The notes beneath the pieces were generated by a model. It did not search any database. It saw only the letters and a program-made list of their open reading frames with translations, and was not told the origin of the DNA. 29,521 nt of DNA from JBFWUW01 sp050247075 (GTDB lineage Bacteria > Planctomycetota > Planctomycetia > Pirellulales > JBFWUW01): NCBI GenBank assembly GCA_050247075.1, contig JBFWUW010000076.1:1-29521 (forward strand), given 5' to 3'. A program made the position numbers and the translations under genes. Positions within the stretch are counted from its first letter, which is position 1, and each line of letters begins with the position of its first letter. Shown here piece after piece: positions 8,098 through 17,400 of the stretch.

Positions 8098-9405
8098 CTA
8101 CGTCCGCCGCGCCAACAGCAACGTCAGGTCGTCCTCGGGCTTGCCGGGTGATTGAAAGGCCGTGGAGGCGTCGAAGATGTTGTCGATGATCGTTCGCAAC
8201 GGCTGGTCGCGCATGTCGCGGATGAGTTGGCAAAACCGGTCCATGCCAAACAGTTCGCGGTCGCGGCGAGTCTCCACCAGGCCGTCGGTCCCCAGCACCA
8301 GCAAATCGCCCGGTTGCAGCGGAACGGGCCGCGCCGTGCCGTAAGTCTCTTCCATGATGCCCAGCGGGCAGCCGCGGGCGTCGTCGTCCACCAGCGAGAC
8401 AAACGCGTCTTCGGCGCGGCGGTAGTGCAGAACGATCGGCCCATGCCCGGCGTTGGCGAACTGAAAGCAGTGCGACCGCGTGTCGAGCACGCCAAACAGC
8501 AGCGTGACAAACCGCCGCGTGGCGGCCAGGTCGGCATTGATGCTCAAGCCCAGATCGGTTAGCAGCTTGCCTGGTTCGGCATCGCGCAGCGCCAGCCCAC
8601 GCAAGGTGGCCCGCACCGTCGCCATCAACAAGCTGGGGCCCAGGCCGTGCCCGCACACATCGGCCACGACCAGCCCTAACCGCCCGTCGGCCAGTGGCAC
8701 GGCATCGTAGTAGTCTCCGCCCGTTGCGTCGGCCGGGCGGCTGGTGCCCGCCAGTTCGTAGCCGGCCAGGTCGGGCAAATGTTTGGGAAACAGCCCCGCC
8801 TGAACGCCGCGGGCCACATCCAAGGCTACCAGCAGCCGCAGTTTTTCCTCGTAGTGGCGGGCCAAAATCGCCCGATCGATGGCGATCGCGGCGTGCGCGG
8901 CAAAGGCGTCGAGCAGCGCGTGGTCGGCTTCATCGAAGGAGTCATCCTGGCGGTTCAGCAGTTGCAGCACTCCCAACAGCTTGACTTTCTGCCCCCAGGA
9001 AATCAGCGGAGCACACAAAATATTGCGAGTCTTGAACCGCGTTTGCCTGTCGAAATCGGCATTGAACAGGGGATGCTCGTAAGGGTCGGGCACATGGATC
9101 ATCCGCCGTTCGCGGGCCGCCAAGCCCACGATTCCCTCGTCCAGCGACAGGCGGATCTCGGTGATGCCCTCGAGCTGCGTGACCTTGCGAGTGTAAAGTT
9201 GCCGTTGTTCTTCATCGTGCAAGAACAGGCTGGCGCGCTCGCAGCACAATGCCCCGCAAGCTTGCTGAATGATCAATTCCAGCAAGCATTCCAGATCGGC
9301 TTCGGCCGCCAGGCTCTTGGTGACTTCCAAAACACTGGCCAGCCCGGCGATGCGCTTGTTGGCGTCGAGCGCCTGGTGTTGGTCGATCTGGCCGAAGTCC
9401 GACAT
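8098..9405 (-). CDS. GAF-domain SpoIIE/PP2C-type serine phosphatase
   Basis: The 435-residue cytosolic protein has an N-terminal GAF sensor domain (about residues 25-180, with LSLDEGIVGLAARER and LLGVLQLLNR), a short linker helix, and a C-terminal PPM/SpoIIE phosphatase domain (about 215-433). Metal-binding acidic residues are in place: Asp231 and Asp234 in GGDYYDAVP, Asp249 in VADVCGHGLG, Asp374 in LGTDGLVE and Asp425/426 in PEDDLTLLL. RsbU-like enzymes of this type dephosphorylate anti-anti-sigma factors in partner-switching pathways. No STAS or kinase gene is adjacent, so the partner is unknown. The gene is divergent from the CPBP protease gene, across a 259-bp gap in which I see no gene or clear promoter. 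Confidence 0.93.
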   Translation of the reverse strand: MSDFGQIDQHQALDANKRIAGLASVLEVTKSLAAEADLECLLELIIQQACGALCCERASLFLHDEEQRQLYTRKVTQLEGITEIRLSLDEGIVGLAARERRMIHVPDPYEHPLFNADFDRQTRFKTRNILCAPLISWGQKVKLLGVLQLLNRQDDSFDEADHALLDAFAAHAAIAIDRAILARHYEEKLRLLVALDVARGVQAGLFPKHLPDLAGYELAGTSRPADATGGDYYDAVPLADGRLGLVVADVCGHGLGPSLLMATVRATLRGLALRDAEPGKLLTDLGLSINADLAATRRFVTLLFGVLDTRSHCFQFANAGHGPIVLHYRRAEDAFVSLVDDDARGCPLGIMEETYGTARPVPLQPGDLLVLGTDGLVETRRDRELFGMDRFCQLIRDMRDQPLRTIIDNIFDASTAFQSPGKPEDDLTLLLARRT

Positions 9406-9664
9406 TCCGAAGAGTCCTCAAAATTCCCATGCCGACATCATGCCCATATCCCTCCACCCATTATCGCCGATCCTCTCGGCCAACGCCAATCGCTGGCCGG
9501 GAAATCGCCCAAGCCAGTCCACTTCGCGCCACCCCCGCCGCGCCCTTGAACTTGGCCAGCCGATCTGTTCTGCTTCCGAAAATGCCCGCGGCCGGCGGGA
9601 CCAATGACGCCGGATGCCGGTTGGATATGACTCGACCTCTTCAATTCACCCGACGCAGCGCGGC

Positions 9665-10804
9665 ATGAACGATCCGGCGGACTTTGTGCTGATAGGGCTG
9701 GGACTGTTAAGCCTGGCCGTCGGAGCGCTGACGATTGCCGCCTTCAGCAGGCGCCGGCCGCCGGCCCCGCACGAGCCGCGGACCCTGGTTCCTTGGGGGG
9801 CCGCGCATGTCGGGTTGGTACTGCTGGCCTACTTGGGCCTGATGATTGTGGGAGTGGGGGCGGTGGTGGTCGTCGTGCCCAGCATGGCCCGCGGCGACCT
9901 TTCGCCCCGCGCCTTGTATTGGCTGATTGCCGCCAACACCGTAGTCAGCGTGCTGACCGCGGCCTTCATGATCGTGCTGCTGCGCTGGTTCGCGCGAGCC
10001 AGTTGGGCCGATATGGGACTCAGCGGCAATAGATTGCTGGCGGACGTGGCCCTGGGTGTGGGCGGGTTCCTGGTGGCCGCCGCACCCGTCTATGGCGTGC
10101 AGTGGCTGATATCGAACTGGTTTCCCTCGGAACACCCCATTCAGCAAATGCTGCAGTCGAACGATGATCCTCAAATGCTGATCCTGGCCGTCGTGGCGGC
10201 CGTAATAGTGGCGCCGTTGAGCGAAGAACTGGTGTTTCGCGTGCTGTTTCAAGGCTGGCTGGAAGCCGCGCTCACGCGCCTGTCTGCCGTGGGGGGCTGG
10301 CCTTCGATGGTTCGTACAGCGCGGCAATTGCTGGAAGGCATTTTCCCGGGGCTGAAAGCCGCGGAAACGCCCCCTCCGCTGCCTGCCATGCCGCCTGATG
10401 GAGTTTATCCGCCAACAATCGCGGGCGCTGAGGATGGCCCGTTGCCGTCACCGGACCAGGGACTCGAAAGCCATTTGACCGAAAACCATGCCGCGGCTGT
10501 TGTCTCGCAGGCACCGGACGACAATCCTTACCGCAGCCCCGCCGTGCCGCCTCCTTTGCCCTATCCCGATGAAGTGGCGCGGGTAGACACCCTCCACAAC
10601 CAAAGCCCCAAACTGGCCATCGTGATTTCCTCGGCCGTGTTCGCGGCCATTCATGGCTGGCCCGACATGGTGGCCTTGTTCTTTTTCGCCCTGGTTTTGG
10701 GCTATCTCTATCAGCAAACGCACCGTGCAACCGCGCCGATCGTTATGCACTTCTGCCTGAACTTCACCAGCGTCGTAATGACCTGGATCAGCCCCGATTT
10801 GTAG
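9665..10804 (+). CDS. CPBP-family intramembrane glutamic protease with a long central insert
   Basis: This 379-residue multi-spanning membrane protein carries the CPBP/Rce1 motifs. Glu187-Glu188 with Arg192 lie in EELVFRVLFQ, His330 in AAIHGWPDM and His362 in APIVMHFCLNFTS. The family cleaves membrane or prenylated substrates with a glutamate-activated water; some members confer bacteriocin immunity. Motifs 1 and 2 are normally separated by one or two helices, but here about 110 residues (205-315) intervene. Most of that insert is proline-rich and polar and includes DNPYRSP, a short motif I associate with planctomycete proteins. The frame is open from 9614; ATG 9665 is chosen because it directly precedes the first hydrophobic helix. 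The substrate cannot be told. Confidence 0.88.
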   Translation: MNDPADFVLIGLGLLSLAVGALTIAAFSRRRPPAPHEPRTLVPWGAAHVGLVLLAYLGLMIVGVGAVVVVVPSMARGDLSPRALYWLIAANTVVSVLTAAFMIVLLRWFARASWADMGLSGNRLLADVALGVGGFLVAAAPVYGVQWLISNWFPSEHPIQQMLQSNDDPQMLILAVVAAVIVAPLSEELVFRVLFQGWLEAALTRLSAVGGWPSMVRTARQLLEGIFPGLKAAETPPPLPAMPPDGVYPPTIAGAEDGPLPSPDQGLESHLTENHAAAVVSQAPDDNPYRSPAVPPPLPYPDEVARVDTLHNQSPKLAIVISSAVFAAIHGWPDMVALFFFALVLGYLYQQTHRATAPIVMHFCLNFTSVVMTWISPDL

Positions 10805-10823
10805 GGTGTTTACTTACGCCGTG

Positions 10824-10844
10824 GCTGGGGCGTCCCGCCCCAGC
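10824..10844. terminator. Hairpin between convergent genes
   Basis: A perfect 9-bp stem (10824-10832 with 10836-10844) closes a TCC loop, in the 92-bp gap between the CPBP and cstA stop codons. No T-tract follows on either strand. It may act as a bidirectional terminator or simply be a repeat element. Confidence 0.35.
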
Positions 10845-10896
10845 ACTGCGGCGAGATGCCTCAGCCACGATGAGACGGTTGCTTCCGTGCCGGTTC

Positions 10897-12675
10897 TTAC
10901 GCCGCCGCCTGGGCGGCTTGGGGCGACATCGGCGGGGGAGACGAGCGGCCGGCGAAAACCAGCACCGCTTCCACCAGCATCAGCAGCGCCAAGGCGACCA
11001 AAATCACCGCGACAAAGGGGACGGGCCCGGCCTCGAGGGAGCGAGCCAGCAGTCCCTCTTTTTCCAGTACTCGCGGACTAGATAGGCTGGCCGTGACGAT
11101 CTTGACTAATGCCCACACGCTCATCACGTACATCAGCACGGTCGGCAGGCCCGTCACCAGCCAGACCCACCAGGCGCGGCGGGTGCGCCACAGCCAGACG
11201 GTTACGCCCAACAGCGTCAGCGCGGCCAGCAGTTGGTTGCTGGCGCCAAACAATTCCCAAAAAACCCTCCACAGTTCAACCGGCTTGCCATCGGGACCAA
11301 TCGGTTGGCTGAGCACGAAAATCAGCGGCACGCCGGCGGTGGCGGCGGTGGCCAGCCACTTGCCCGCCCCGGTTCGCCAGCCCGTCAGTTCTTGCAAGAT
11401 ATAGCGGCCCAAGCGGGTGCAGACATCGAGCGTGTCGTAAACGAACGTGGTGAAGGCCATCAGGGCAAATGTCACCGCGAATTTGGCCGGAATATGCAGC
11501 GCCTGCAAAAAGTTGCCCATGCCTTGGGCGTAGATGTAGTTGGGTTTGGGCTTGGCCAGCACGCTGGCATCCTTGGCCAAGATCATCACGCAGGCCAGAG
11601 ACAAAATGGCGACCATCGCCTCCAGCAGCATCGAGCCGTAGCCGATCGGTTTGGCGTCGGTCTCGGTGCGGAGTTGCTTGGAGGTCGTGCCGGAGGCGAT
11701 CAACGAGTGAAAGCCCGAGCAGGCCCCGCAAGCGATGGTGATAAACAAGAACGGAAACAGCGTACTGCCATTCGTGCCCGTCCAGCCGATGAAGGCCGGA
11801 TACTCAATCGGCTGCCCCCCCTGAAAACTCGACAGCAACAGCCCCAGCCCGCCGGCACCCAAGGCGGCGTACAAAAAGTAGCCCCCCAGGTGTCCCCGCG
11901 GTTGTAGCAGCAGCCACATTGGCACCACGGCCGCGACGAGGCAATAGACCAGCAGCAGCACGTCCCAAGTCTTGTGGGCACCCGCCTCCGAAAGGCCCAG
12001 GAAGCCTTGCAGGTCGATCGGCACGAACTGCCCGGCGTAGATCGACAGCCCCACCAACGGCAAAAAGATGATGGTGGCCCAGTTGAGCGAGAGTTTGGTG
12101 TACCGCAGCAGCAGGCCCATCAACAGGGGCAGCACCAGGTAGATCAGCGACGACCCGGCGATTTCGGCCCCGGCGATTTTGTCGCCGTTTTCCAAGGTTT
12201 GCGTGCCAATGAAGGCCGACGCGGTGACATCGGTGAAGGCCACCACGATGTAGACCAGAGCGATCCAGATGAACGACAGAAACAGCAGATACGACCGCCG
12301 GCTCATGTTGTCGCGGACGACCTCGGCGATGGAAGTCGCCCGATGCCGCACCGAGGCGACCAGGGCCAGCATGTCGTGGACGCCGCCGATGAAGATTGAA
12401 CCGAACAGAATCCACAGCAAGGCCGGCAGCCAGCCAAAAAACATGCCCGCCAAGATCGGGCCGACGATCGGCCCGGCGGCGGCAATGGCCGAAAAGTGCT
12501 GGCCGAGAAGAAACTTGGCCTCGATGGGGGCATAGTCCACATCATCGCGAAACTTCACCGCCGGCGTCGGCTCGTCGGCATTCAGCCGCAGCAGCCTGGC
12601 CAGCAGCCCGCCATACAGGCGATAGGCAATGCTCAACACCACGGCCGAAACCAGCACGACGTAGAGCAGATTCAT
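10897..12675 (-). CDS. cstA: Carbon starvation protein CstA, peptide/pyruvate transporter family
   Basis: The 592-residue polytopic inner-membrane protein has the CstA N-terminus (YRLYGGLLARLLRLN), the conserved KFLLGQHFSAIAAAGPIVGPILAG segment and ACSGFHSLIASGTTSKQL, and a long run of hydrophobic helices. CstA proteins import peptides or pyruvate when carbon is scarce. Its length is slightly shorter than the E. coli protein, which is normal for the CstA branch without the extended C-terminus. The ATG at 12675 directly precedes the first helix. A 59-residue membrane ORF starts upstream on the same strand, with 51 bp between them. No YbdD-like small gene follows cstA here. Confidence 0.95.
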   Translation of the reverse strand: MNLLYVVLVSAVVLSIAYRLYGGLLARLLRLNADEPTPAVKFRDDVDYAPIEAKFLLGQHFSAIAAAGPIVGPILAGMFFGWLPALLWILFGSIFIGGVHDMLALVASVRHRATSIAEVVRDNMSRRSYLLFLSFIWIALVYIVVAFTDVTASAFIGTQTLENGDKIAGAEIAGSSLIYLVLPLLMGLLLRYTKLSLNWATIIFLPLVGLSIYAGQFVPIDLQGFLGLSEAGAHKTWDVLLLVYCLVAAVVPMWLLLQPRGHLGGYFLYAALGAGGLGLLLSSFQGGQPIEYPAFIGWTGTNGSTLFPFLFITIACGACSGFHSLIASGTTSKQLRTETDAKPIGYGSMLLEAMVAILSLACVMILAKDASVLAKPKPNYIYAQGMGNFLQALHIPAKFAVTFALMAFTTFVYDTLDVCTRLGRYILQELTGWRTGAGKWLATAATAGVPLIFVLSQPIGPDGKPVELWRVFWELFGASNQLLAALTLLGVTVWLWRTRRAWWVWLVTGLPTVLMYVMSVWALVKIVTASLSSPRVLEKEGLLARSLEAGPVPFVAVILVALALLMLVEAVLVFAGRSSPPPMSPQAAQAAA

Positions 12676-12726
12676 GGAGATTCTCTGATTAAGAAACGCG
12701 GCAAGACGCGATTGGCACCCATCATA

Positions 12727-12906
12727 TCATCCGCCGGGACCAATGTTAAAGTTGTGGACAAAATCCCATACGCAGAGGATGAAAGCGCCCACACAAGCCG
12801 CGGCAACCGCGATGACGACGAACCTTTCCAGCCAAGGGACCGGGGCCGGCTGGCGTTGCCGCATCTCTGGGCGCTGGCGCGGGGGCTTTTGTTCTTCTGG
12901 TTGCAT
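12727..12906 (-). CDS. Small single-pass membrane protein upstream of cstA
   Basis: This short frame encodes 59 residues. A Pro/Gln/Arg-rich cytosolic-type N-terminus (MQPEEQKPPRQRPEMRQRQP) is followed by one hydrophobic segment (FVVIAVAAACVGAFILCVWDFV, about residues 29-50) and a short tail ending NIGPGG. The charge pattern, helix length and clean stop look like a real small membrane protein. It ends 51 bp before cstA on the same strand and may be co-transcribed. A later ATG at codon 15 is possible. The Shine-Dalgarno is weak (GGCGAG). I know no family for it, and it differs from YbdD, the usual small companion of cstA. Composition and context, not homology, support it. Confidence 0.5.
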   Translation of the reverse strand: MQPEEQKPPRQRPEMRQRQPAPVPWLERFVVIAVAAACVGAFILCVWDFVHNFNIGPGG

Positions 12907-13009
12907 GGCGTGCTGGCTCGCCGCGAAGGTTCTTCCCTAAGCGTCTGCCCATTATCCGCCGAAACGGGCGGCGGCAAAGGCTGGCCACCCGTAGCCTATG
13001 GCTCGGCGA

Positions 13010-13411
13010 TCACTTTAACAAGGCGATGAATCCGACTTGTTCAAAGTGATGGTCGGTCGTGAAGGCTTCGCGGATGACCGCTTCTTGCATGACGACAAAC
13101 GAGGCGCAATCGGTCAACGACCATTCCTTGTCCAATCGGCTGGCGAACAGATCTTGGGCACGCGAAAGCAATCCACGATCAGCCGGAACGATTGACGTTC
13201 GCGGATCACTTTGAAGCTGATTCCAAAGCTGAACGAAGACCTCGCGATCTCCCACGCGCGAGAGCATATTGCCCAACTCGACCAGCACGAAGTCCGTCGT
13301 GACAACTTGCCCGCGATAGCCGGCCGCATGCGTCCGCGCCGCTGTGTGGGCTTCGTCGCCTGGATTGACGAGCGCGATATAGAACGAGGTGTCCGCGAAG
13401 ACGGAAATCAT
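13010..13411 (-). CDS. PIN-domain ribonuclease toxin (VapC-like)
   Basis: The 133-residue protein is a complete PIN domain. Acidic active-site residues are in the expected order: Asp7 (FADTSF), Glu45 (LVELGNML), Asp101 (LTDCASF) and Asp120 (TTDHHF). VapC-type toxins are magnesium-dependent RNases that cut tRNA or rRNA and are held inactive by a partner antitoxin. Its ATG overlaps the stop of the upstream small gene by four bases (ATGA), the usual antitoxin-toxin coupling. The RNA target cannot be inferred. Nothing suggests it is broken. Confidence 0.9.
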   Translation of the reverse strand: MISVFADTSFYIALVNPGDEAHTAARTHAAGYRGQVVTTDFVLVELGNMLSRVGDREVFVQLWNQLQSDPRTSIVPADRGLLSRAQDLFASRLDKEWSLTDCASFVVMQEAVIREAFTTDHHFEQVGFIALLK

Positions 13412-13644
13412 CGTCGCGGCTGGCCGTAAAGGTAGTGATCCACATTCCGGGCGGCGTCTGGCGGCAGCCCTTTAGCCGCGCCAACGACCAAACTCAACCG
13501 GTCCAACAGTGACGGCCCCGCGTCCCCTTCCAACGATGGTGGGGCCGGAACGACAATTTGCACCGTCACCTTAACCCCATCGGGCAGCGATACGGGCTCG
13601 TCAAAGACGACGTGGCCGTTCTGGATATGGCCGTGGAGAGTCAT
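13408..13644 (-). CDS. Antitoxin of the PIN module
   Basis: This 78-residue protein precedes and overlaps the PIN toxin gene by 4 bp. Its N-terminus (MTLHGHIQNGHVVFDEPVSLPDGVKVTVQI) resembles small beta-rich antitoxins that read 'GxIxNGxIxLxxPxxLPxGxxVxV' and are commonly paired with PIN toxins. The C-terminal part (LLDRLSLVVGAAKGLPPDAARNVDHYLYG) is the likely toxin-wrapping region. Function is inferred mostly from gene order and the start-stop overlap. The gene is divergent from a second toxin-antitoxin module, with 117 bp between them. Confidence 0.8.
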   Translation of the reverse strand: MTLHGHIQNGHVVFDEPVSLPDGVKVTVQIVVPAPPSLEGDAGPSLLDRLSLVVGAAKGLPPDAARNVDHYLYGQPRR

Positions 13645-13680
13645 GGAAAATGCCTGCGTAAGAAAGCTCCTGATACCATG

Positions 13681-13709
13681 ATTCTACTGGGAGGGCCTGA
13701 CGGTACAAT
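13681..13709. promoter_or_regulatory. Overlapping face-to-face promoters between two toxin-antitoxin modules
   Basis: On the plus strand TTCTAC (13682-13687), 16 bp and TACAAT (13704-13709) precede the DUF433 gene. On the minus strand TTGTAC (13708-13703), 16 bp and TAGAAT (13686-13681) precede the PIN antitoxin gene. The two -10/-35 pairs occupy the same 29 bp in opposite directions. The -10 boxes are good and the -35 boxes are moderate. Confidence 0.4.
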
Positions 13710-13761
13710 CAAATTTCCGCTATTCGTCGCCGGAGAGACAAATCGCACTGAGGCAACCGCC

Positions 13762-14073
13762 ATGATTACCAGTACCTTGTCGCATCTGGAGACCGCCGAC
13801 CCGGCGCGCCCCACCATCATGGGGACGACCGTGAAAGTCCTGGAAGTCGTCATGGATCGGCTGTCTTACGACTGGAACGCCGACGAAATCCAGCGGCAAC
13901 ACCCGCACCTTTCGCTGCCGCAAATTCACGCCGCCTTGGGCTACTACTACGAAAATCGGGCAGCCTTCGACCGGCAGATCGAAGAGCAATTGCAGCGCGT
14001 CCAACAATACCGCGAGAAGCTGCAAAACCCCGCGCTGACGGCGAAGCTGCGGGCACATCGAAAGCCCTCCTGA
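13762..14073 (+). CDS. DUF433-family antitoxin
   Basis: The 103-residue protein contains the DUF433 winged-helix-like domain. A G-T-x-V-K-V-like opening (MGTTVKVLEVVMDRL) is followed by WNADEIQRQHPHLSLPQIHAALGYYYENRAAFDRQIE, which matches the family's 'PEQIxxxYPHLSLAQIYAALAYYYDH' pattern. The tail (EEQLQRVQQYREKLQNP) is helical and probably wraps the toxin. The frame is open upstream to 13558, but that part overlaps the divergent antitoxin and reads as noise; ATG 13762 fits the family start. Its TGA overlaps the ATG of the next gene by one base (TGATG), as in intact DUF433-DUF5615 operons. Confidence 0.88.
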   Translation: MITSTLSHLETADPARPTIMGTTVKVLEVVMDRLSYDWNADEIQRQHPHLSLPQIHAALGYYYENRAAFDRQIEEQLQRVQQYREKLQNPALTAKLRAHRKPS

Positions 14074-14416
14074 TGCTGTCGCTGTACATGGACCATCAGG
14101 TGCGTTTGGCATTACGGAGGGGTGCCGCATTCGCGGCATTGATGTACTGACGGCCCTGGAAGATGGGCACGCGTCGGCTTCGGACGCTGCAATCCTAAAG
14201 CGCGCGGCCGAACTTGGCCGCATTGTGTTCACTCGCGACGAAGACTTTCTGGCCATCGGGCGGGCTGCTCAAGGGACGGGTGAGACTTTTGGCGGCATCG
14301 TCTATGCCCACCAATTGCAGCTCACCATAGGGCAGGCGGTTCGCGACTTGGAACTGATCTGCAAAGTTCTCTCGCCGGACGAGATACAAGACGAAATTCA
14401 GTTTCTGCCGCTCTAA
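14073..14416 (+). pseudogene. DUF5615 PIN-like toxin, disrupted by a one-base deletion
   Basis: The gene starts at the TGATG overlap with the antitoxin and reads MLSLYMDHQVR, the family's N-terminus. The frame then hits a stop after 25 codons (14148-14150). The family continues in another frame: from about 14105 it reads FGITEGCRIRGIDVLTALEDG, then SASDAAILKRAAELGRIVFTRDEDFLAIG, and on to QDEIQFLPL and a TAA at 14414. One base inserted after 14104 would restore a full protein of about 114 residues. These proteins are PIN-like RNase toxins partnered with DUF433. I infer a recent inactivating deletion; a sequencing error is the main alternative. The downstream fragment has a GTG at 14225 but would lack the first catalytic acid. 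Confidence 0.8.
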
Positions 14417-14489
14417 CAGAACATCGCCGTCGCGTTGGTTTCCCTCATGTGGCCGCCCCTTCGCCGCGATTGGCTCCATGCTGCAACTC

Positions 14490-17400
14490 CTACTTCATCC
14501 CGCTCAAAAACTCCACCAAATCCCGTACGTCCGACTTCGTCAAAAAATTGACCAGCGTATCCGGCATGGCAGATTTGCCGCGGAGGCGTTCGTCGATTTG
14601 GGATTTGTCGATTTCCAGCGGTTTGCCTTCTGGAGTGACCAGGCGGAGCGTGGTGTCATCTTCTTCCTTGAAGATGCCGGCGACGGTGCGGCCGTCGTCC
14701 AGGATGCAGATGACGGTCTCGAAGTTCTTGGCGATCTCCTTGTCCGGCTCGATCAGCGATTGCAGCAGGTATTCTCGCGGTTTCTGGCTGGCCAGCTTGC
14801 TCAGGTCGGGACCAACCTCCCCCCCGCGGCCGCGGACCTTGTGGCAGCGGACGCAAGAGACCTCGGCCCGCTCGAAGAAGATGCGGGCACCGTTCTCCGC
14901 GTCGCCCCCCACCAGCGTCTCGCGAAAACGCTGCATCGGTATGGTGCGGTCGCGGGTGGCTTCGTACTGCTTCACCCGCTCTTCCAGCGCGACGACCGGC
15001 CGGCGGCCCGCCGCCGTGAGCAGGTCCAGGTGCAGTTCTGGCGGCAGCTTGCCGGCCAGCAGTTGGTCCATCTGTTGGGCCAGTACTTCGTCGGCGTCGG
15101 GCGATTTCAAGTCGGCCAGCACGGCAAAGGCGGCCTGCCGTTCGATCTGTTCGCCATTAGCCAGCGAGGCCGACAGCGCTGCCAGACCGGCCACGGGGTC
15201 GGCAGTGGCCAACAACCGCTGCCCCTGGGCGCGTACCCGCGGGTCTTGGTCCTTAAGCGCCAGTTGCGTGGCCTCGGCCAGCCGCGGATCGCGAAGTTGC
15301 TCCAGTGCCCGCAACGCCTCGGCCCGGGCCTTGGAGGAACGATTGATGTCGCCGGCTAACTCGAACAACAGCGGGCCGACGTTGCCCAGTTCGTACCGGG
15401 CGGCCAGTTGCGCGCCGGCCTGGCGGACGCTATCGGGACCGGTAAAAATGCCCGGCAGGGCGGCGGCCACGGCGTTGGCGGCGGCCGACTTGTCGCGCGG
15501 TTCCAGCGGACGCCACAGGCCCACCACCCGGTCGCGGCCGGAGGGCGTTTCCCAATCGGAAAGCATGGCCAAGGCTTCCACCCGCATGTTTTCCGGGGCG
15601 TCGGAACGGGCGGCAAAAGCGGCGATGGCCTGGGCGTTTTCGGCCTGGCCCAGGCGGAAATGGGCATTCAAAGCGCGAAAGGCCAGCGTCTCTGTCAGCT
15701 TGTCGCGGGTGAGAATTTCCGCCAATTGCGGCAGGGCCGCGGCGACGGGCGTATCGTTGATGGCAATGGCCGCCTCTTGCACCAGGTAAGGATCGACATC
15801 GTTGAGAAAGCGGGCGACATGGGGCGAGTTCAAACGGCGGAAGGCCAACAGCGCACCCAGCCGGACGGCGGGCGAGGCATCGTCGGCCAGCGGCAGCAGA
15901 GCCTCGGCATCGCCAGCGGCAATCAGGGCCATCACGGCGGCATGACGCAAGTAGGCGTCTTCGTTGTTGTTGGCCTTCAGCATTTCGGCCACGGCGGGGA
16001 TGCAGTCGCCCCGGCCCAAGCGCGACAAACCAAGCGCCGCGTACAATTGCACGCGCGGCTCGCTATCGGCCAGCATCTGGACGAAACGGTCGTGCGCCCC
16101 GGCAAAACGCAGGTCGCCCAACACGCGGGCCGCTTGCGCGCGAACCTCGGCATCCAGGTCGATCGTCAGCGCGGTAAGGAGTTCCGTGAAAACCGGGGTG
16201 GTGCGGGCCATCTGGCCCATGCCCCAGATGGCATGAAGACGCGCCAGGCGATTCGTGCCAACCGTGGCCGTCACCGCCAGCCCCACGCCACCTTGTTTGA
16301 CCAGCGCGAACTGTGCCTCTTGCCGAATGCGTCCATCGGCATGCGACAATAATTCGATCAGCTTTTCCTCCCGCAGTTTATCCAGCCCCTCGCGGATCAG
16401 CCGGGCACCTTCCGCTACCGCCAGGTTGCCGCGAGTAGCGGGATCAAACACGCGGTAGATACGGCCTTTGCCCGGCTTCTCCCAACCTTCGCTCCAATCG
16501 CTGACGTACAAGGCACCGTCCCAGCCAAACTCGCAATCGGTGGCCAACACCGACCAGCAAAACTCCTCGCGGTCGGCCAGTTCAAACGACGCCCCGCGAG
16601 GCCGCACATCGAAGGCTTGCACGCCGCTGTTGGCGCTGCCGCCGCGAAAATCGCAAAGAAAGAAATGTCCGCGATACTTGTCGGGCAGGCCGACACCCGG
16701 ATAGTACGTCAGCCCGGAAGGCCCGTTGGACATGTTAGCCAGCGGCGGCAAGATATAGGCTGGCTGGCCGTCGTGCCGCGGCTGCCACAGTTTTTCCAGG
16801 TTCCACGGCCCGCGGCTGACGGGCGACGTCAGGTACTGAAAGCCCATTCGCCAGCCGCTGTCTCCCCCTTCCACCACATGCACCAGCCGGGCCTGGTCGC
16901 CGCTGTCGGAGTTGTTATCGACCGTGAACAAATTGCCGTAATCGTCAAAGGCCAACTCTTGCGGGTTGCGCAGGCCAGTGGCGAAGATTTCCAGGTCGGT
17001 GCCGTCGGGGTTGCAGCGCAGCACGCTGCCGCAGTCGGGCATGTCGTAAGTGCGGCCCTCGTGCTCGATATGCAGGCCGCGGTCGCCGATGGAAAAATAG
17101 AGCTTACCGTCGGGCCCCATCCGCAGCCCATGCAGATCGTGCCCAACAAAGGCGACATGCACGCCGTAGCCGGATTGCAGGGCCTGGCGTTCGTCGGCCA
17201 CGCCGTCGCCGTCGTTGTCGCGCAACTTCCACAGGCTGGGGATGCAGGTGTACCAAACATCGCCGCCACGTGCCAACAGGCCGCTGCCGATCCCCTCCTC
17301 TGCCTTGTGGAAGCCATCGGCAAACACACTGGACCGGTCGGCCGTGCCGTCGCCATCGGTATCCTCAATCAACCGGATGCGGTCGTGCTCGGTCTCGAAC

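Noticed and set aside
10805..11085. Short plus-strand frames after the CPBP gene
   Set aside because: They run antisense into the end of cstA and show no protein features.
12496..13029. Plus-strand open frame of 177 codons opposite the cstA start region
   Set aside because: Its first part is antisense to cstA and the rest is opposite the 59-residue frame; the sequence is low-complexity and lacks a ribosome binding site.
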